The position numbers were made by a program, and so were the translations under genes. Of a stretch of DNA of 13,041 nucleotides, positions 6,581 through 13,041 are shown in pieces. The first letter of the stretch is position 1; each line of letters opens with the position of its first letter. The stretch comes from Cyanobium sp. (GTDB lineage Bacteria; Cyanobacteriota; Cyanobacteriia; PCC-6307; Cyanobiaceae), in the NCBI GenBank assembly GCA_014191535.1, contig BJHC01000017.1, positions 1 to 13,041 on the forward strand, written 5' to 3'. Under the pieces are notes generated by a model that saw only the letters and a program-made list of their open reading frames with translations, had not been told where the DNA came from and searched no databases.

Positions 6581-7005
6581 ACCGTTCCGCCATGGCACCG
6601 GCCGCCGTGCATCGCCTCGGTCATGTGGCACTCCGCGTGGTCGATATGGAGCGGGCCAAGGCCTTTTACCTGGGCCTCGGCCTTCGGCTCACGTGGGACG
6701 CCCCGGATTGGTGCTACGTGCAGTGGCCCGATTCCGGCGAAGGCATTGCCCTGCTCAGCCCGGAGTACCGCGCTGCGGGGCCCCATTTCGCCTTCCATTT
6801 CCAAGACCGCGCCGAGGTGGATCGCATCCGTGAGCAGCTGGTGGGGCAGGGCCACAGCTGCGGCCCGGTGCACGATCACCGCGATGGCACCGCCTCCTTC
6901 TACCTGCAGGATCCCGAGGGCAACTGGCTGGAGATGCTCTACGAGCCCGCCGCGGGCCTGCCCTCCAACGTGGGGGCTGATCCGATCCCGCTTGTGCGGG
7001 CGTGA
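6568..7005 (+). CDS. VOC superfamily (glyoxalase/dioxygenase fold) protein
   Basis: A 145-residue protein with the paired beta-alpha-beta-beta-beta modules of the vicinal oxygen chelate fold. LGHVALRVVDMERAKAFYLGLGLRL (about 17-41) is the first module. PHFAFHFQDRAEVDRIREQL and then FYLQDPEGNWLEMLYEP (111-127) form the second. Candidate metal ligands are H19, H73 and E122, the usual H/H/E positions; a fourth is not obvious. The closest known families include glyoxalase I, extradiol dioxygenases and fosfomycin-type enzymes, and the substrate cannot be read from sequence. The ATG at 6568 overlaps the upstream gene by 13 bp. A second ATG at 6592 would remove 8 residues and the overlap. It overlaps mutS2 by 4 bp, so it is probably co-transcribed. 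Confidence 0.85.
   Translation: MATLNRSAMAPAAVHRLGHVALRVVDMERAKAFYLGLGLRLTWDAPDWCYVQWPDSGEGIALLSPEYRAAGPHFAFHFQDRAEVDRIREQLVGQGHSCGPVHDHRDGTASFYLQDPEGNWLEMLYEPAAGLPSNVGADPIPLVRA
6987..7000 (+). other. Short hairpin directly before the mutS2 start
   Basis: CCCGC (6987-6991) pairs with GCGGG (6996-7000) around TTGT, ending 2 bases before the mutS2 GTG. It would hide the region a ribosome-binding site would occupy, so translation of mutS2 may depend on ribosomes finishing the upstream gene. Confidence 0.35.
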
Positions 7006-9431
7006 GTGGGTCGGCGATTCAGCAGGAGGCCCTTGAGCTGCTGGAGTGGCCGCGGCTGGCCCAGCACCTCGCCGGCTTCGCCAGCACGGCCCTCGGCCGT
7101 GAGCGCTGCTTGGGGCTGCCCCTAGCCCCCAGCCCGGAGGCCAGTGCTCGCCTGCTGGCGGAAACCACGGAGCTGATCGCCCTGGATGGCCTCACGGAAG
7201 GGGGCCTGAGTTTTCAGGGGGTGGCCGACCTCAGCCGCACCCTGCAGATCTGCGCCAAGGGGGGAATCGCCTCCGGCGATGACCTGCTGGCGGTGGCCAC
7301 CACCCTGGCGGCGGCCCGGCGGCTGCGCCGTCAGATCGACGATCCGGCCCTGCGGCCCGTGTGCTCCGCCCTGGTGGAGGAGTTGCGCACCCTGCCGGAA
7401 CTGGAGCAGCGCCTGCACTTCTGCCTCGAGGAGAGCGGCCGCGTGGCGGATCGCGCCAGCCCCGCCCTGGGGGAGCTGCGGCGGCAGCTGGCGGCCGTGC
7501 GCCAGGAGCGTCGCGATCGCCTCAACGGGCTGATGCGGAGCTTCGCGGCCCTGCTGCAGGACACGGTGGTGGCGGAGCGCAACGGCCGGCCCGTGCTGGC
7601 GGTGAAGGCGGGGGCCGCGGCGCAGCTGCCGGGCCTGGTGCACGACAGCTCCGCCTCCGGCAGCACCGTGTTCATCGAGCCCCAGGCGGTGATTCCCCTG
7701 GGCAACCGCATCCGCCAGCTGGAGGGCCAGGAGCGGGAGGCGGAGCAGGCGGTCTTGCAGGAGCTGAGTGCCCTGGTGGGGGCGGAGCTTCCGGCACTGG
7801 AGCACCTGCAGCAGGTGCTGGTGCAACTGGATGCCGCCCTGGCGCGGGCCCGCTACGGCCAGTGGATGGGGGCCGTGCGCCCCGAGCTGGAGAGCGATCC
7901 CCTGGCGCCGCTGCAGCTGGAGGAGCTGCGCCACCCGTTGCTGCTGTGGCAGGAGCGCCGCGATGGCGGGGCGGCGGTGGTGCCTGTGAGTGTGCGGGTG
8001 GAGGGGGGGCTGCGGGTGGTGGCGATCACCGGCCCCAACACCGGCGGCAAAACCGTGACCCTCAAGAGCGTGGGCCTCGCTGCCCTGATGGCGCGGGCCG
8101 GGCTGTTTGTGCCCTGCTCTGGCACCCCGCGCCTGCCCTGGTGCCGCCAGGTGCTGGCGGACATTGGCGATGAGCAGTCGTTGCAGCAGAACCTTTCCAC
8201 CTTCAGCGGCCATGTGCGCCGCATTGCCCGGATCCTCGAAGCGCTGCCGCCGGCGGGTGCGGATCTTGGGGGGCTGGATGGCGCCGATCTGGTGCTGCTG
8301 GATGAGGTGGGGGCCGGCACCGACCCCGCGGAGGGCACCGCCCTGGCCATCGCCCTGTTGCGGCAGCTGGCGGAGCGGGCCCGGCTCACCATCGCCACCA
8401 CCCACTTCGGCGAACTGAAGGCCCTCAAGTACAGCGACGATCGCTTTGAGAACGCCTCCGTGGCCTTCGACGTGGAGACCCTGTCGCCGACCTACCGGTT
8501 GCAGTGGGGCATCCCCGGCCGCAGCAATGCCCTGGCGATCGCCTCCCGCCTGGGTCTCGATGGTGCGGTGCTGGAGCAGGCCCAGGGGCTGCTGGCTCCC
8601 CGCGGCGAAGGGGAGGTGAACCAGGTGATTGCGGGCCTGGAGAACCAGCGTCAGCGCCAGCAGGAGGCCGCCGAGGAGGCCGCGGCTCTGTTGGCCCGCA
8701 CGGAGCTGTTGCATGAGGAGCTGCTGGAGCGCTGGCAGCAGCAGAAACAGCAGAGCGCCGAATTGCAGGAGCAGCGCCGCCTGGAGCTGGAGCGCTCGAT
8801 TCGCGATGGCCAGCAGGAGGTGCGCCGCATCATCCGCCGGCTGCGCCAGGGCCGCGACGTGGACACCACCCGCCTGGGGGAGACGGCCCGGCGCGCCGGC
8901 CAGCGGCTCAAATCGCTGCAGCAGCAGCACCGACCGGCCCCCGAGCGCCGCGATCACCAGGGATGGCTCCCCAAGCTCGGCGATCGGGTGCGGGTGCTCT
9001 CCCTCGGCAAGGCCGGCGAGGTGCTGGCCCTGTCCGCCGATGGCCGAGAGCTCACCGTGCGCTGCGGTGTGATGCGCCTCAACCTGGAGCTCGCCGCCAT
9101 CGAGGGCCTCAATGGCGAGAAGCCCGCGCCGCCGCCGCCCCCCCAGGTGGCCATCCGCAGCAGCCGGCGGCTGGGGGGTGGCGGGCCGCAGGTGCGCACC
9201 GAGCGCAACACCGTGGATGTGCGCGGCCTGCGGGTGCACGAGGCGGAGGCGGCGGTGGAAGACCACCTGCGAACCGCCAGCGGGCCGCTGTGGGTGATCC
9301 ACGGCATCGGCACCGGCAAGCTCAAGCGTGGGCTGCGGGAGTGGTTGGCCACCCTGCCCTATGTGGAGCGGGTGAGCGATGCGGAGCAGGGGGACGGCGG
9401 CCCCGGCTGCAGCGTGATCTGGCCGAAGTAG
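7002..9431 (+). CDS. mutS2: Endonuclease MutS2 with C-terminal Smr domain
   Basis: An 809-residue MutS-family ATPase. Unlike mismatch-repair MutS, MutS2 proteins restrain recombination, and in some bacteria they rescue collided ribosomes. The N-terminal lever and clamp region covers about 1-330. Walker A is GPNTGGKT (344-351), followed by DIGDEQSLQQNLSTFSGH, then Walker B LVLLDEVGAGTDPAEGTA with D434/E435, and TTHFGELK. A long charged coiled coil (about 545-645) leads to a KOW-like patch (LPKLGDRVRVLSLGKAGEV). The Smr nuclease domain contains DVRG (739-742) and HGIGTGKLKRGL (from 767). The domain set is complete and the length is normal. The GTG at 7002 overlaps the upstream stop as GTGA, indicating translational coupling. 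It ends 3 bp from the convergent ABC ATPase gene with no obvious intrinsic terminator. Confidence 0.97.
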   Translation: MSGSAIQQEALELLEWPRLAQHLAGFASTALGRERCLGLPLAPSPEASARLLAETTELIALDGLTEGGLSFQGVADLSRTLQICAKGGIASGDDLLAVATTLAAARRLRRQIDDPALRPVCSALVEELRTLPELEQRLHFCLEESGRVADRASPALGELRRQLAAVRQERRDRLNGLMRSFAALLQDTVVAERNGRPVLAVKAGAAAQLPGLVHDSSASGSTVFIEPQAVIPLGNRIRQLEGQEREAEQAVLQELSALVGAELPALEHLQQVLVQLDAALARARYGQWMGAVRPELESDPLAPLQLEELRHPLLLWQERRDGGAAVVPVSVRVEGGLRVVAITGPNTGGKTVTLKSVGLAALMARAGLFVPCSGTPRLPWCRQVLADIGDEQSLQQNLSTFSGHVRRIARILEALPPAGADLGGLDGADLVLLDEVGAGTDPAEGTALAIALLRQLAERARLTIATTHFGELKALKYSDDRFENASVAFDVETLSPTYRLQWGIPGRSNALAIASRLGLDGAVLEQAQGLLAPRGEGEVNQVIAGLENQRQRQQEAAEEAAALLARTELLHEELLERWQQQKQQSAELQEQRRLELERSIRDGQQEVRRIIRRLRQGRDVDTTRLGETARRAGQRLKSLQQQHRPAPERRDHQGWLPKLGDRVRVLSLGKAGEVLALSADGRELTVRCGVMRLNLELAAIEGLNGEKPAPPPPPQVAIRSSRRLGGGGPQVRTERNTVDVRGLRVHEAEAAVEDHLRTASGPLWVIHGIGTGKLKRGLREWLATLPYVERVSDAEQGDGGPGCSVIWPK
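7513..7520. repeat. HIP1 octamer (GCGATCGC)
   Basis: One of three copies in the window of the palindrome that is overrepresented in many cyanobacterial genomes; it lies in the 5' part of mutS2. Confidence 0.75.
8534..8543. repeat. HIP1 extended decamer (GGCGATCGCC)
   Basis: Full 10-bp form of the cyanobacterial highly iterated palindrome, inside mutS2 just after the ATPase core. Confidence 0.8.
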
Positions 9432-9434
9432 GCC

Positions 9435-10679
9435 TCAGCCCAGCGGCGGCAGCAGCGGCTCCGGCGCCGGTGGGGTGACCATCGGGGCTTGCGGCAGGGC
9501 GTCACCGCCGTTGTCGAACAGGCGCCAGCCGCTGGCGTCCACCTCCAGGTGCACGGTTTCACCCGGCACCACCCGCTGCTCCGGATCAGCCCGGAGCTGC
9601 ACCAGGTGGTCGCCCTCCTGCAACCGGCAGGTGAGCAGCTGTTCATTGCCCAGGCTCTCCACGTGGCACAGCTCCGCCGGCAGGTTGCGGTTGGTGGCGG
9701 GCGCCAACCGCAGGTGTTCCGCCCGCAGCCCGCCGGTGAGGGCATCGGGCCCGCCGCGGCTGTGCCAGTGGTCGAGGGCGGCGCGCATGGGGCCCTCCAG
9801 CAGGAAGCGGCGCCCCCCCAGTTGCAGCTGGCCGCTGCCCACGCTCAGCACCGGCAGCAGGTTCATGGGCGGGCTGCCGATGAACTGGGCCACGAACAGG
9901 TTGCTGGGCCACTGGTAGAGCTCCATCGGCGTGCCCAGCTGTTGCAGCTGGCCGCGGTTGAGCACGGCGATGCGGTGACCCATGGTCATCGCCTCCACCT
10001 GGTCGTGGGTGACGTAGACCGTGGTGGTGCCCAGGCGCCGCTGCAGTTCCACGATCTGCGCACGGGTGCCGGTGCGCAGCTTGGCGTCGAGGTTGCTGAG
10101 CGGTTCATCCATCAGGAACACCGCCGGCTGGCGCGCGATGGCGCGCCCCAGGGCCACCCGCTGCTTCTGGCCGCCGGAGAGTTCCTTGGGCAGGCGATCC
10201 AGCAGGTGGTCGAGTTCGAGGGTGCTGGCCACCTCGGTGATCCGTTGCTGGATCCGGGTTTCCCGGCTGGAGGGGAACCGCAGCGGGGCGGGCAGTCCGG
10301 CGCTGGCGCGGTGCAGCCCATCGGCCAGCTGCTGCAGCGGCGTGCGCTGGCGCTGGCGCCGCAGGCCGAAGCCGATGTTGTCCGCCACGCTCAGGTGGGG
10401 ATACAGGGCATAGCTCTGGAACACCATCGCCACATCCCGCTGGGCCGGGCGCAGGTTGGTGACGCAGCGGTCGCCCACAAAGATGTCGCCGCCGCTGGGG
10501 GCCTCCAGGCCCGCCAGCAGCCGCAGCAGGGTGCTCTTGCCGCAGCCGGAGGGGCCCACCAGCACCAGGAATTCCCCATCGGCGATGGCGAGATCGAGCT
10601 GGCGCAGCACCTCCACCGGCGCGCTGCCCCGCCGGGGCGGGTAGGTCTTGCTGACCTGCTGGAACCGAACCTCTGCCAA
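9435..10679 (-). CDS. MalK/GgtA-type ABC transporter ATPase (carbohydrate or compatible-solute uptake)
   Basis: A 414-residue cytoplasmic ATPase of the CUT1/MalK class, which powers import of sugars or, in cyanobacteria, glucosylglycerol and related solutes. Walker A is GPSGCGKST (42-50), the Q-loop FQSYALYPH (Q88), signature LSGGQ (167-171), Walker B VFLMDEP (D191/E192), D-loop SNLD and H-loop H225. The C-terminal portion is a MalK-like TOBE region. Compared with E. coli MalK, the helical segment between FGL and the signature carries about 26 extra residues, rich in Arg, Gln, Ser and Pro (about 108-145). No permease or binding-protein gene is in the window, so it probably serves one or more systems encoded elsewhere. 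The TTG at 10679 gives [13 protein letters not shown]; a TTG at 10718 would abut obgE. It ends 3 bp from mutS2. Confidence 0.93.
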   Translation of the reverse strand: MAEVRFQQVSKTYPPRRGSAPVEVLRQLDLAIADGEFLVLVGPSGCGKSTLLRLLAGLEAPSGGDIFVGDRCVTNLRPAQRDVAMVFQSYALYPHLSVADNIGFGLRRQRQRTPLQQLADGLHRASAGLPAPLRFPSSRETRIQQRITEVASTLELDHLLDRLPKELSGGQKQRVALGRAIARQPAVFLMDEPLSNLDAKLRTGTRAQIVELQRRLGTTTVYVTHDQVEAMTMGHRIAVLNRGQLQQLGTPMELYQWPSNLFVAQFIGSPPMNLLPVLSVGSGQLQLGGRRFLLEGPMRAALDHWHSRGGPDALTGGLRAEHLRLAPATNRNLPAELCHVESLGNEQLLTCRLQEGDHLVQLRADPEQRVVPGETVHLEVDASGWRLFDNGGDALPQAPMVTPPAPEPLLPPLG

Positions 10680-10718
10680 CCCCTGGGCCCGCGGCGGCCC
10701 GATCCTAGGGTTGATCAA
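10680..10718. promoter_or_regulatory. Divergent 39-bp control region between the ABC ATPase gene and obgE
   Basis: All start signals for two divergent genes must fit here or inside the coding ends. It contains the palindromes CCTAGG (10704-10709) and TTGATCAA (10711-10718), the latter touching the obgE ATG. The core TGATCA recurs shortly inside obgE (at 10729). I see no convincing -35/-10 pair for either gene. Confidence 0.3.
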
Positions 10719-11708
10719 ATGCAGTTCATTGATCAGGCCCGCATTGCGGTGCAGGCCGGCCGTGGCGGTGATGGCATCGTGGCCTTCCGCCGAGAGAAGT
10801 ACGTGCCGGCCGGCGGTCCATCCGGTGGCGATGGCGGCCGTGGCGGAGATGTGTGGCTGGAGGCCGACCCCAACCTGCAGACCCTGCTCGACTTCAAATA
10901 CAAACGGCTCTTCGAGGCGGTGGATGGCCGCCGGGGCGGCCCCAACAAGAGCACCGGCGCCAGCGGCGATCACCTCACCATCAAGGTGCCCTGCGGCACG
11001 GAGGTGCGCGACCTGCGCACCAACATCCTGCTGGGTGACCTGACGGAGAAGGGGCAGCGGCTGCTGGTGGCCGTGGGCGGCCGCGGCGGTCTGGGCAATG
11101 CCCACTACCTCAGCAACCGCAACCGCGCTCCCGAAAAGTGCACCGAGGGTCGCGATGGGGAAGTCTGGAACCTGCAGCTGGAGCTGAAGCTGCTGGCGGA
11201 GGTGGGCATCATCGGCCTGCCCAATGCCGGCAAGAGCACCCTGATCTCGGTGCTCTCCTCCGCCCGCCCCAAGATCGCCGACTATCCCTTCACCACCCTG
11301 GTGCCCAACCTGGGGGTGGTGCGTCGCCCCACGGGGGATGGCACCGTGTTTGCCGATATTCCAGGGCTGATCGCCGGTGCGGCCCAGGGGGCCGGCCTGG
11401 GGCACGATTTCCTGCGCCACATCGAGCGCACACGCCTGCTGATCCACCTGGTGGATTCCAGCTCCGAGGATGTGGTGCGCGACCTGCAGGTGGTGCAGCA
11501 GGAGTTGCAGTCGTATGGGAACGATCTCAGCGAGCGGCCCACCCTGGTGGCCCTCACCAAGATCGAGTTGCTGCTGGACGACGAGTTAGAAGACCGCCGC
11601 CAGCAGCTGGAAGAGCACTGGGGCGGTCCGGTTCTGGCGATTTCGGCGGCCGCGGCACGAAACCTGGATCAACTGCTGGCGGCCACGTGGCAGCAGTTGG
11701 GGATCTGA
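10719..11708 (+). CDS. obgE: Obg/CgtA family GTPase
   Basis: A 329-residue GTPase that binds the 50S ribosomal subunit and links ribosome assembly to growth and stress. The glycine-rich Obg fold starts [20 protein letters not shown] and holds [19 protein letters not shown]. The GTPase domain has G1 GLPNAGKS (166-173), switch I DYPFTT, and G3 DIPG (213-216). G4 reads TKIE (280-283) instead of the canonical NKxD, and G5 is ISA (308-310). The variable OCT domain of Bacillus Obg is absent, as in many cyanobacterial and proteobacterial members. The ATG at 10719 is set by the conserved N-terminus; the much longer upstream open frame is antisense to the ABC ATPase gene. The 3' end lies in an inverted repeat shared with cp12. 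Confidence 0.97.
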   Translation: MQFIDQARIAVQAGRGGDGIVAFRREKYVPAGGPSGGDGGRGGDVWLEADPNLQTLLDFKYKRLFEAVDGRRGGPNKSTGASGDHLTIKVPCGTEVRDLRTNILLGDLTEKGQRLLVAVGGRGGLGNAHYLSNRNRAPEKCTEGRDGEVWNLQLELKLLAEVGIIGLPNAGKSTLISVLSSARPKIADYPFTTLVPNLGVVRRPTGDGTVFADIPGLIAGAAQGAGLGHDFLRHIERTRLLIHLVDSSSEDVVRDLQVVQQELQSYGNDLSERPTLVALTKIELLLDDELEDRRQQLEEHWGGPVLAISAAAARNLDQLLAATWQQLGI

Positions 11709-11722
11709 CGGCAGATCCCCAA
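11697..11722. terminator. Perfect 10-bp inverted repeat, probable bidirectional terminator of obgE and cp12
   Basis: TTGGGGATCT (11697-11706) and AGATCCCCAA (11713-11722) are exact reverse complements around a 6-base loop. The repeat covers the obgE stop (11706-11708) and lies 8 bp past the cp12 stop on the other strand. There is no T-run on either side, so classic intrinsic termination is uncertain; it could also protect 3' ends. Confidence 0.6.
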
Positions 11723-11730
11723 GACGGAGA

Positions 11731-11949
11731 TCAGTCGTCGTAGACGAGGCACTCAGGGGCGTCGGGGTTCAGATCGCAGAACACCTCGAGCGGGGTGGGG
11801 TCGTGGTTGTCCTCGGGGTGATGGGCCTTGTACTCCTCAAGGTCCTTGAGCTCGCCTTCGAGGTGGCGCACCTTGCCGTCATCACCGGCCTGACGGGCGG
11901 CGGCGATTTCGGATTTGTCCTTGGCGATGTGCTCGTCGATGGTGTTCAT
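11731..11949 (-). CDS. cp12: CP12-family Calvin-cycle regulator, short form without the N-terminal cysteine pair
   Basis: CP12 is a small, mostly disordered protein that assembles GAPDH and phosphoribulokinase into an inactive complex in the dark. The 72-residue protein ends PLEVFCDLNPDAPECLVYDD, the canonical C-terminal GAPDH-binding tail, with C58 and C67 spaced as in the regulatory disulfide. The N-terminal cysteine pair that helps bind phosphoribulokinase is absent, and the usual AWD.VEEL core is not present. The middle is instead a charged helix (GKVRHLEGELKDLEEYKAHH, about 25-44). Partial complex formation or a purely redox-tuned GAPDH role is therefore possible. It converges on obgE across a hairpin. 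A weak -10-like TATGGT lies on the minus strand at 11996-11991; no good -35 pairs with it. Confidence 0.9.
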   Translation of the reverse strand: MNTIDEHIAKDKSEIAAARQAGDDGKVRHLEGELKDLEEYKAHHPEDNHDPTPLEVFCDLNPDAPECLVYDD

Positions 11950-12050
11950 GGAAGGGGCCGGAGGTGCTCGGGCCGCTCGACGTCGGGCACACCATACGGG
12001 CGCCGGGCCGCCAGTGCTGGGGTTTGTGGTGGGCTTCTGATGCTGGCCCT

Positions 12051-12068
12051 GCGGCGCATTTGCGCCGC
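12051..12068. other. Hairpin in the divergent region between cp12 and the unknown gene
   Basis: GCGGCGC (12051-12057) and GCGCCGC (12062-12068) form a 7-bp perfect stem around ATTT. A second, smaller inverted repeat (GCTAG at 12073-12077 and CTAGC just downstream) follows. They lie between divergent starts, so they are more likely control or leader structures than terminators. Confidence 0.4.
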
Positions 12069-12103
12069 CGTGGCTAGGAGAGAACTAGCTGCACAGCTGT
12101 TCC

Positions 12104-12634
12104 ATGGCCCGGATCCGTCAACGGCGCGATCGCCATTTCATCGATGACCACGGTCAGCTGTTTTGGATCAATGGGCCGGATCACCACTGCTACCTCTCCG
12201 AGCAGCGCCAGTGGCGCCAGGGGCTGAGCTTCGAGGAGGTGCTCACGTGGAAGCAGTGCTCCCCCAGCGGCCTGGTGAGCCAGCGGTTCACCTCCCTGCA
12301 GGCGGCCTGTGAGGCCTTTGAGCACAACCAGGTGACCTGGTCGCTCGACCTCTACCTGCGCCGCATGGGGGATGAGATGGCGCTGCAGCGGGGCTGCGAC
12401 GACTACAAGCCCACCGCCATGAAGGAGGAGGAAGCCCGCGGCGCCCGCCCCCGCCGGCAGCCCTGGCTGGCCAATGAGCCCGTCAGCTCCGGCTCCGGCC
12501 CCTCGGCCACCGCTGCCCTGCGCTGCGAGCTGAGTGCCCGCCCCAGCTGCGCCCCCGGCGAGGCCCCGCACCTGCAACGGCGCCGCCGCAGCAGTGCCGC
12601 CCAGGGCTCGGGGGTCAGCCCGGCAGCTCGCTGA
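12104..12634 (+). CDS. Hypothetical protein with a structured N-terminal half and a low-complexity tail
   Basis: A 176-residue protein that I do not recognise. Residues 1-103 look folded: a basic start (MARIRQRRDRHF), then DDHGQLFWINGPDHHCYLSEQ, several aromatic residues, and a helical stretch FTSLQAACEAFEHNQVTWSLDLYLRRM. Residues from about 105 on are rich in Ala, Arg, Ser, Pro and Gly and look disordered. No membrane segment or signal peptide is present. A clustered set of His and Cys near 27-29 (HHC) is seen, but no full metal motif. It diverges from cp12 by 154 bp. Its last 20 bp overlap the 3' end of the convergent ABC-F gene. The N-terminal half is probably real protein; the tail could be eroded sequence. 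Confidence 0.55.
   Translation: MARIRQRRDRHFIDDHGQLFWINGPDHHCYLSEQRQWRQGLSFEEVLTWKQCSPSGLVSQRFTSLQAACEAFEHNQVTWSLDLYLRRMGDEMALQRGCDDYKPTAMKEEEARGARPRRQPWLANEPVSSGSGPSATAALRCELSARPSCAPGEAPHLQRRRRSSAAQGSGVSPAAR
12126..12133. repeat. HIP1 octamer (GCGATCGC)
   Basis: Third HIP1 copy, near the start of the unrecognised gene that begins at 12104. Confidence 0.7.
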
Positions 12635-13041
12635 GCTCCAGCCAGCGCTCCTCCCCCTGCTCGATCCGCTGCAGCAGCTCGCTCAGCTCCTGGCTGAGCA
12701 GCTCCAGGGCGCCGTAATCGCCGCCTCCGGCCGCCAGCCCCTGCTCCAGCTCCTGGCGCCGGGCATCCCATTGGGGCAGCTGGGTTTCCAGCTCTGAGAG
12801 CTCGCGGTTTTCCTTGAAGCTGCGGCGCCGCTGTTTCGTGGCCGCCGGTTTGGCCTCGGCCGCCACCGCTGGGGCCACCGCCGGAGCCACCGCTGCAGGG
12901 GTGGCACTGGCCTGGGAATCGGCGTTTTTGGCGCTGCCCTGACGCTCCAGGTAGGCGCTGTAGTTGCCCTCGAACCGTTGCAGGCGGCCCCCCTCGAAAC
13001 AGAACAGCCGGTCGACCGTGCGGTCGAGGAAGTAGCGGTCG
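12615..13041 (-). CDS. ABC-F family ATPase (Uup-like), C-terminal part only
   Basis: The gene enters from the right edge, and only the last 141 residues are visible. DRYFLDR at the window edge is the H-loop segment of the second nucleotide-binding domain. VDRLFCFEGGRLQRFEGNYSAYLERQ follows, typical of soluble ABC-F proteins, which act on the ribosome rather than in membranes. A low-complexity Ala/Pro/Val linker (made from a repeated APAVA unit) leads to a C-terminal coiled coil (RRSFKENRELSELE through ELLQRIEQGEERWLEL). That domain is characteristic of Uup-type members, which are linked to ribosome function and DNA transposon excision. Sub-family assignment rests on this tail alone. It converges on, and overlaps by 20 bp, the preceding gene. 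Confidence 0.9.
   Translation of the reverse strand, partial: DRYFLDRTVDRLFCFEGGRLQRFEGNYSAYLERQGSAKNADSQASATPAAVAPAVAPAVAAEAKPAATKQRRRSFKENRELSELETQLPQWDARRQELEQGLAAGGGDYGALELLSQELSELLQRIEQGEERWLELSELPG

Noticed and set aside
7122..9302. A 726-codon open frame on the minus strand across mutS2
   Set aside because: Its translation is low in complexity (Gln, His, Leu, Gly, Ala) without any domain, while the plus strand encodes every MutS2 motif. Long antisense frames are expected from GC-rich codon use.
9489..10718. A 410-codon N-terminal extension of obgE in the same frame
   Set aside because: It is antisense to the ABC ATPase gene and low in complexity; the conserved Obg N-terminus begins at the ATG at 10719.
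10680..11447. An extended N-terminus for the ABC ATPase (670 codons in total)
   Set aside because: The extra part runs antisense through obgE; the ATPase family start lies at the TTG at 10679.
1..13041. CRISPR arrays, tRNA or rRNA genes, IS elements, att sites
   Set aside because: No spaced repeats, cloverleaf features, transposase motifs or terminal repeats were seen by reading both strands; a tRNAscan or ISfinder run would be decisive.

Overview
This 13 kb, GC-rich window (about two thirds G+C by eye) reads as chromosome from a picocyanobacterium of the Synechococcus/Cyanobium group. The reasons are a CP12 Calvin-cycle regulator, a Mg-type HemB, a glycogen debranching enzyme, a lone MalK-type ATPase, compact gene packing, and three copies of the cyanobacterial HIP1 octamer. 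I see no insertion sequence, prophage, CRISPR array, tRNA or rRNA. The placement comes from gene content only.

Layout. On the minus strand at the left edge is the first three quarters of glgX (1-1564). Diverging from it is a metallo-beta-lactamase-fold-like protein that has lost its metal-binding motifs (1621-2328). A regulatory-looking intergenic stretch follows, with repeated TTGCC/GGCAA half-sites and a plausible promoter, and leads into the HU gene (2524-2799), which ends at a strong intrinsic terminator. Next come GluQRS (2893-3849), a small DnaJ-type zinc-finger protein (3914-4168), a convergent overlapping 36-residue membrane peptide on the minus strand (4140-4250), and a small acidic exported protein (4310-4558).

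From 4626 to 9431 four plus-strand genes are joined by 4, 13 and 4 bp overlaps: hemB, a membrane protein that looks like a tandem duplication of an HPP-like module, a VOC/glyoxalase-fold protein, and mutS2 with a C-terminal Smr domain. This is almost certainly one transcript. It meets, 3 bp away, a minus-strand MalK/GgtA-type ABC ATPase (9435-10679), which diverges by only 39 bp from obgE (10719-11708). obgE converges on cp12 (11731-11949, minus) across a perfect 10-bp inverted repeat that covers the obgE stop. The window ends with an unrecognised 176-residue protein (12104-12634) converging on the C-terminal part of an ABC-F ATPase (12615-13041, minus).

The genes do not form one pathway. They cover carbon storage and Calvin-cycle control (glgX, cp12), tetrapyrrole synthesis (hemB), tRNA modification and translation (gluQRS, obgE, ABC-F), nucleoid and DNA or ribosome quality control (HU, mutS2), and transport (the ATPase and the HPP-like protein). 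I found no clear multi-gene novel system. The least explained items are the duplicated HPP-like protein inside the hemB-mutS2 operon, the overlapping zinc-finger/membrane-peptide pair, the metal-less MBL-like protein, and the half-site cluster upstream of HU.
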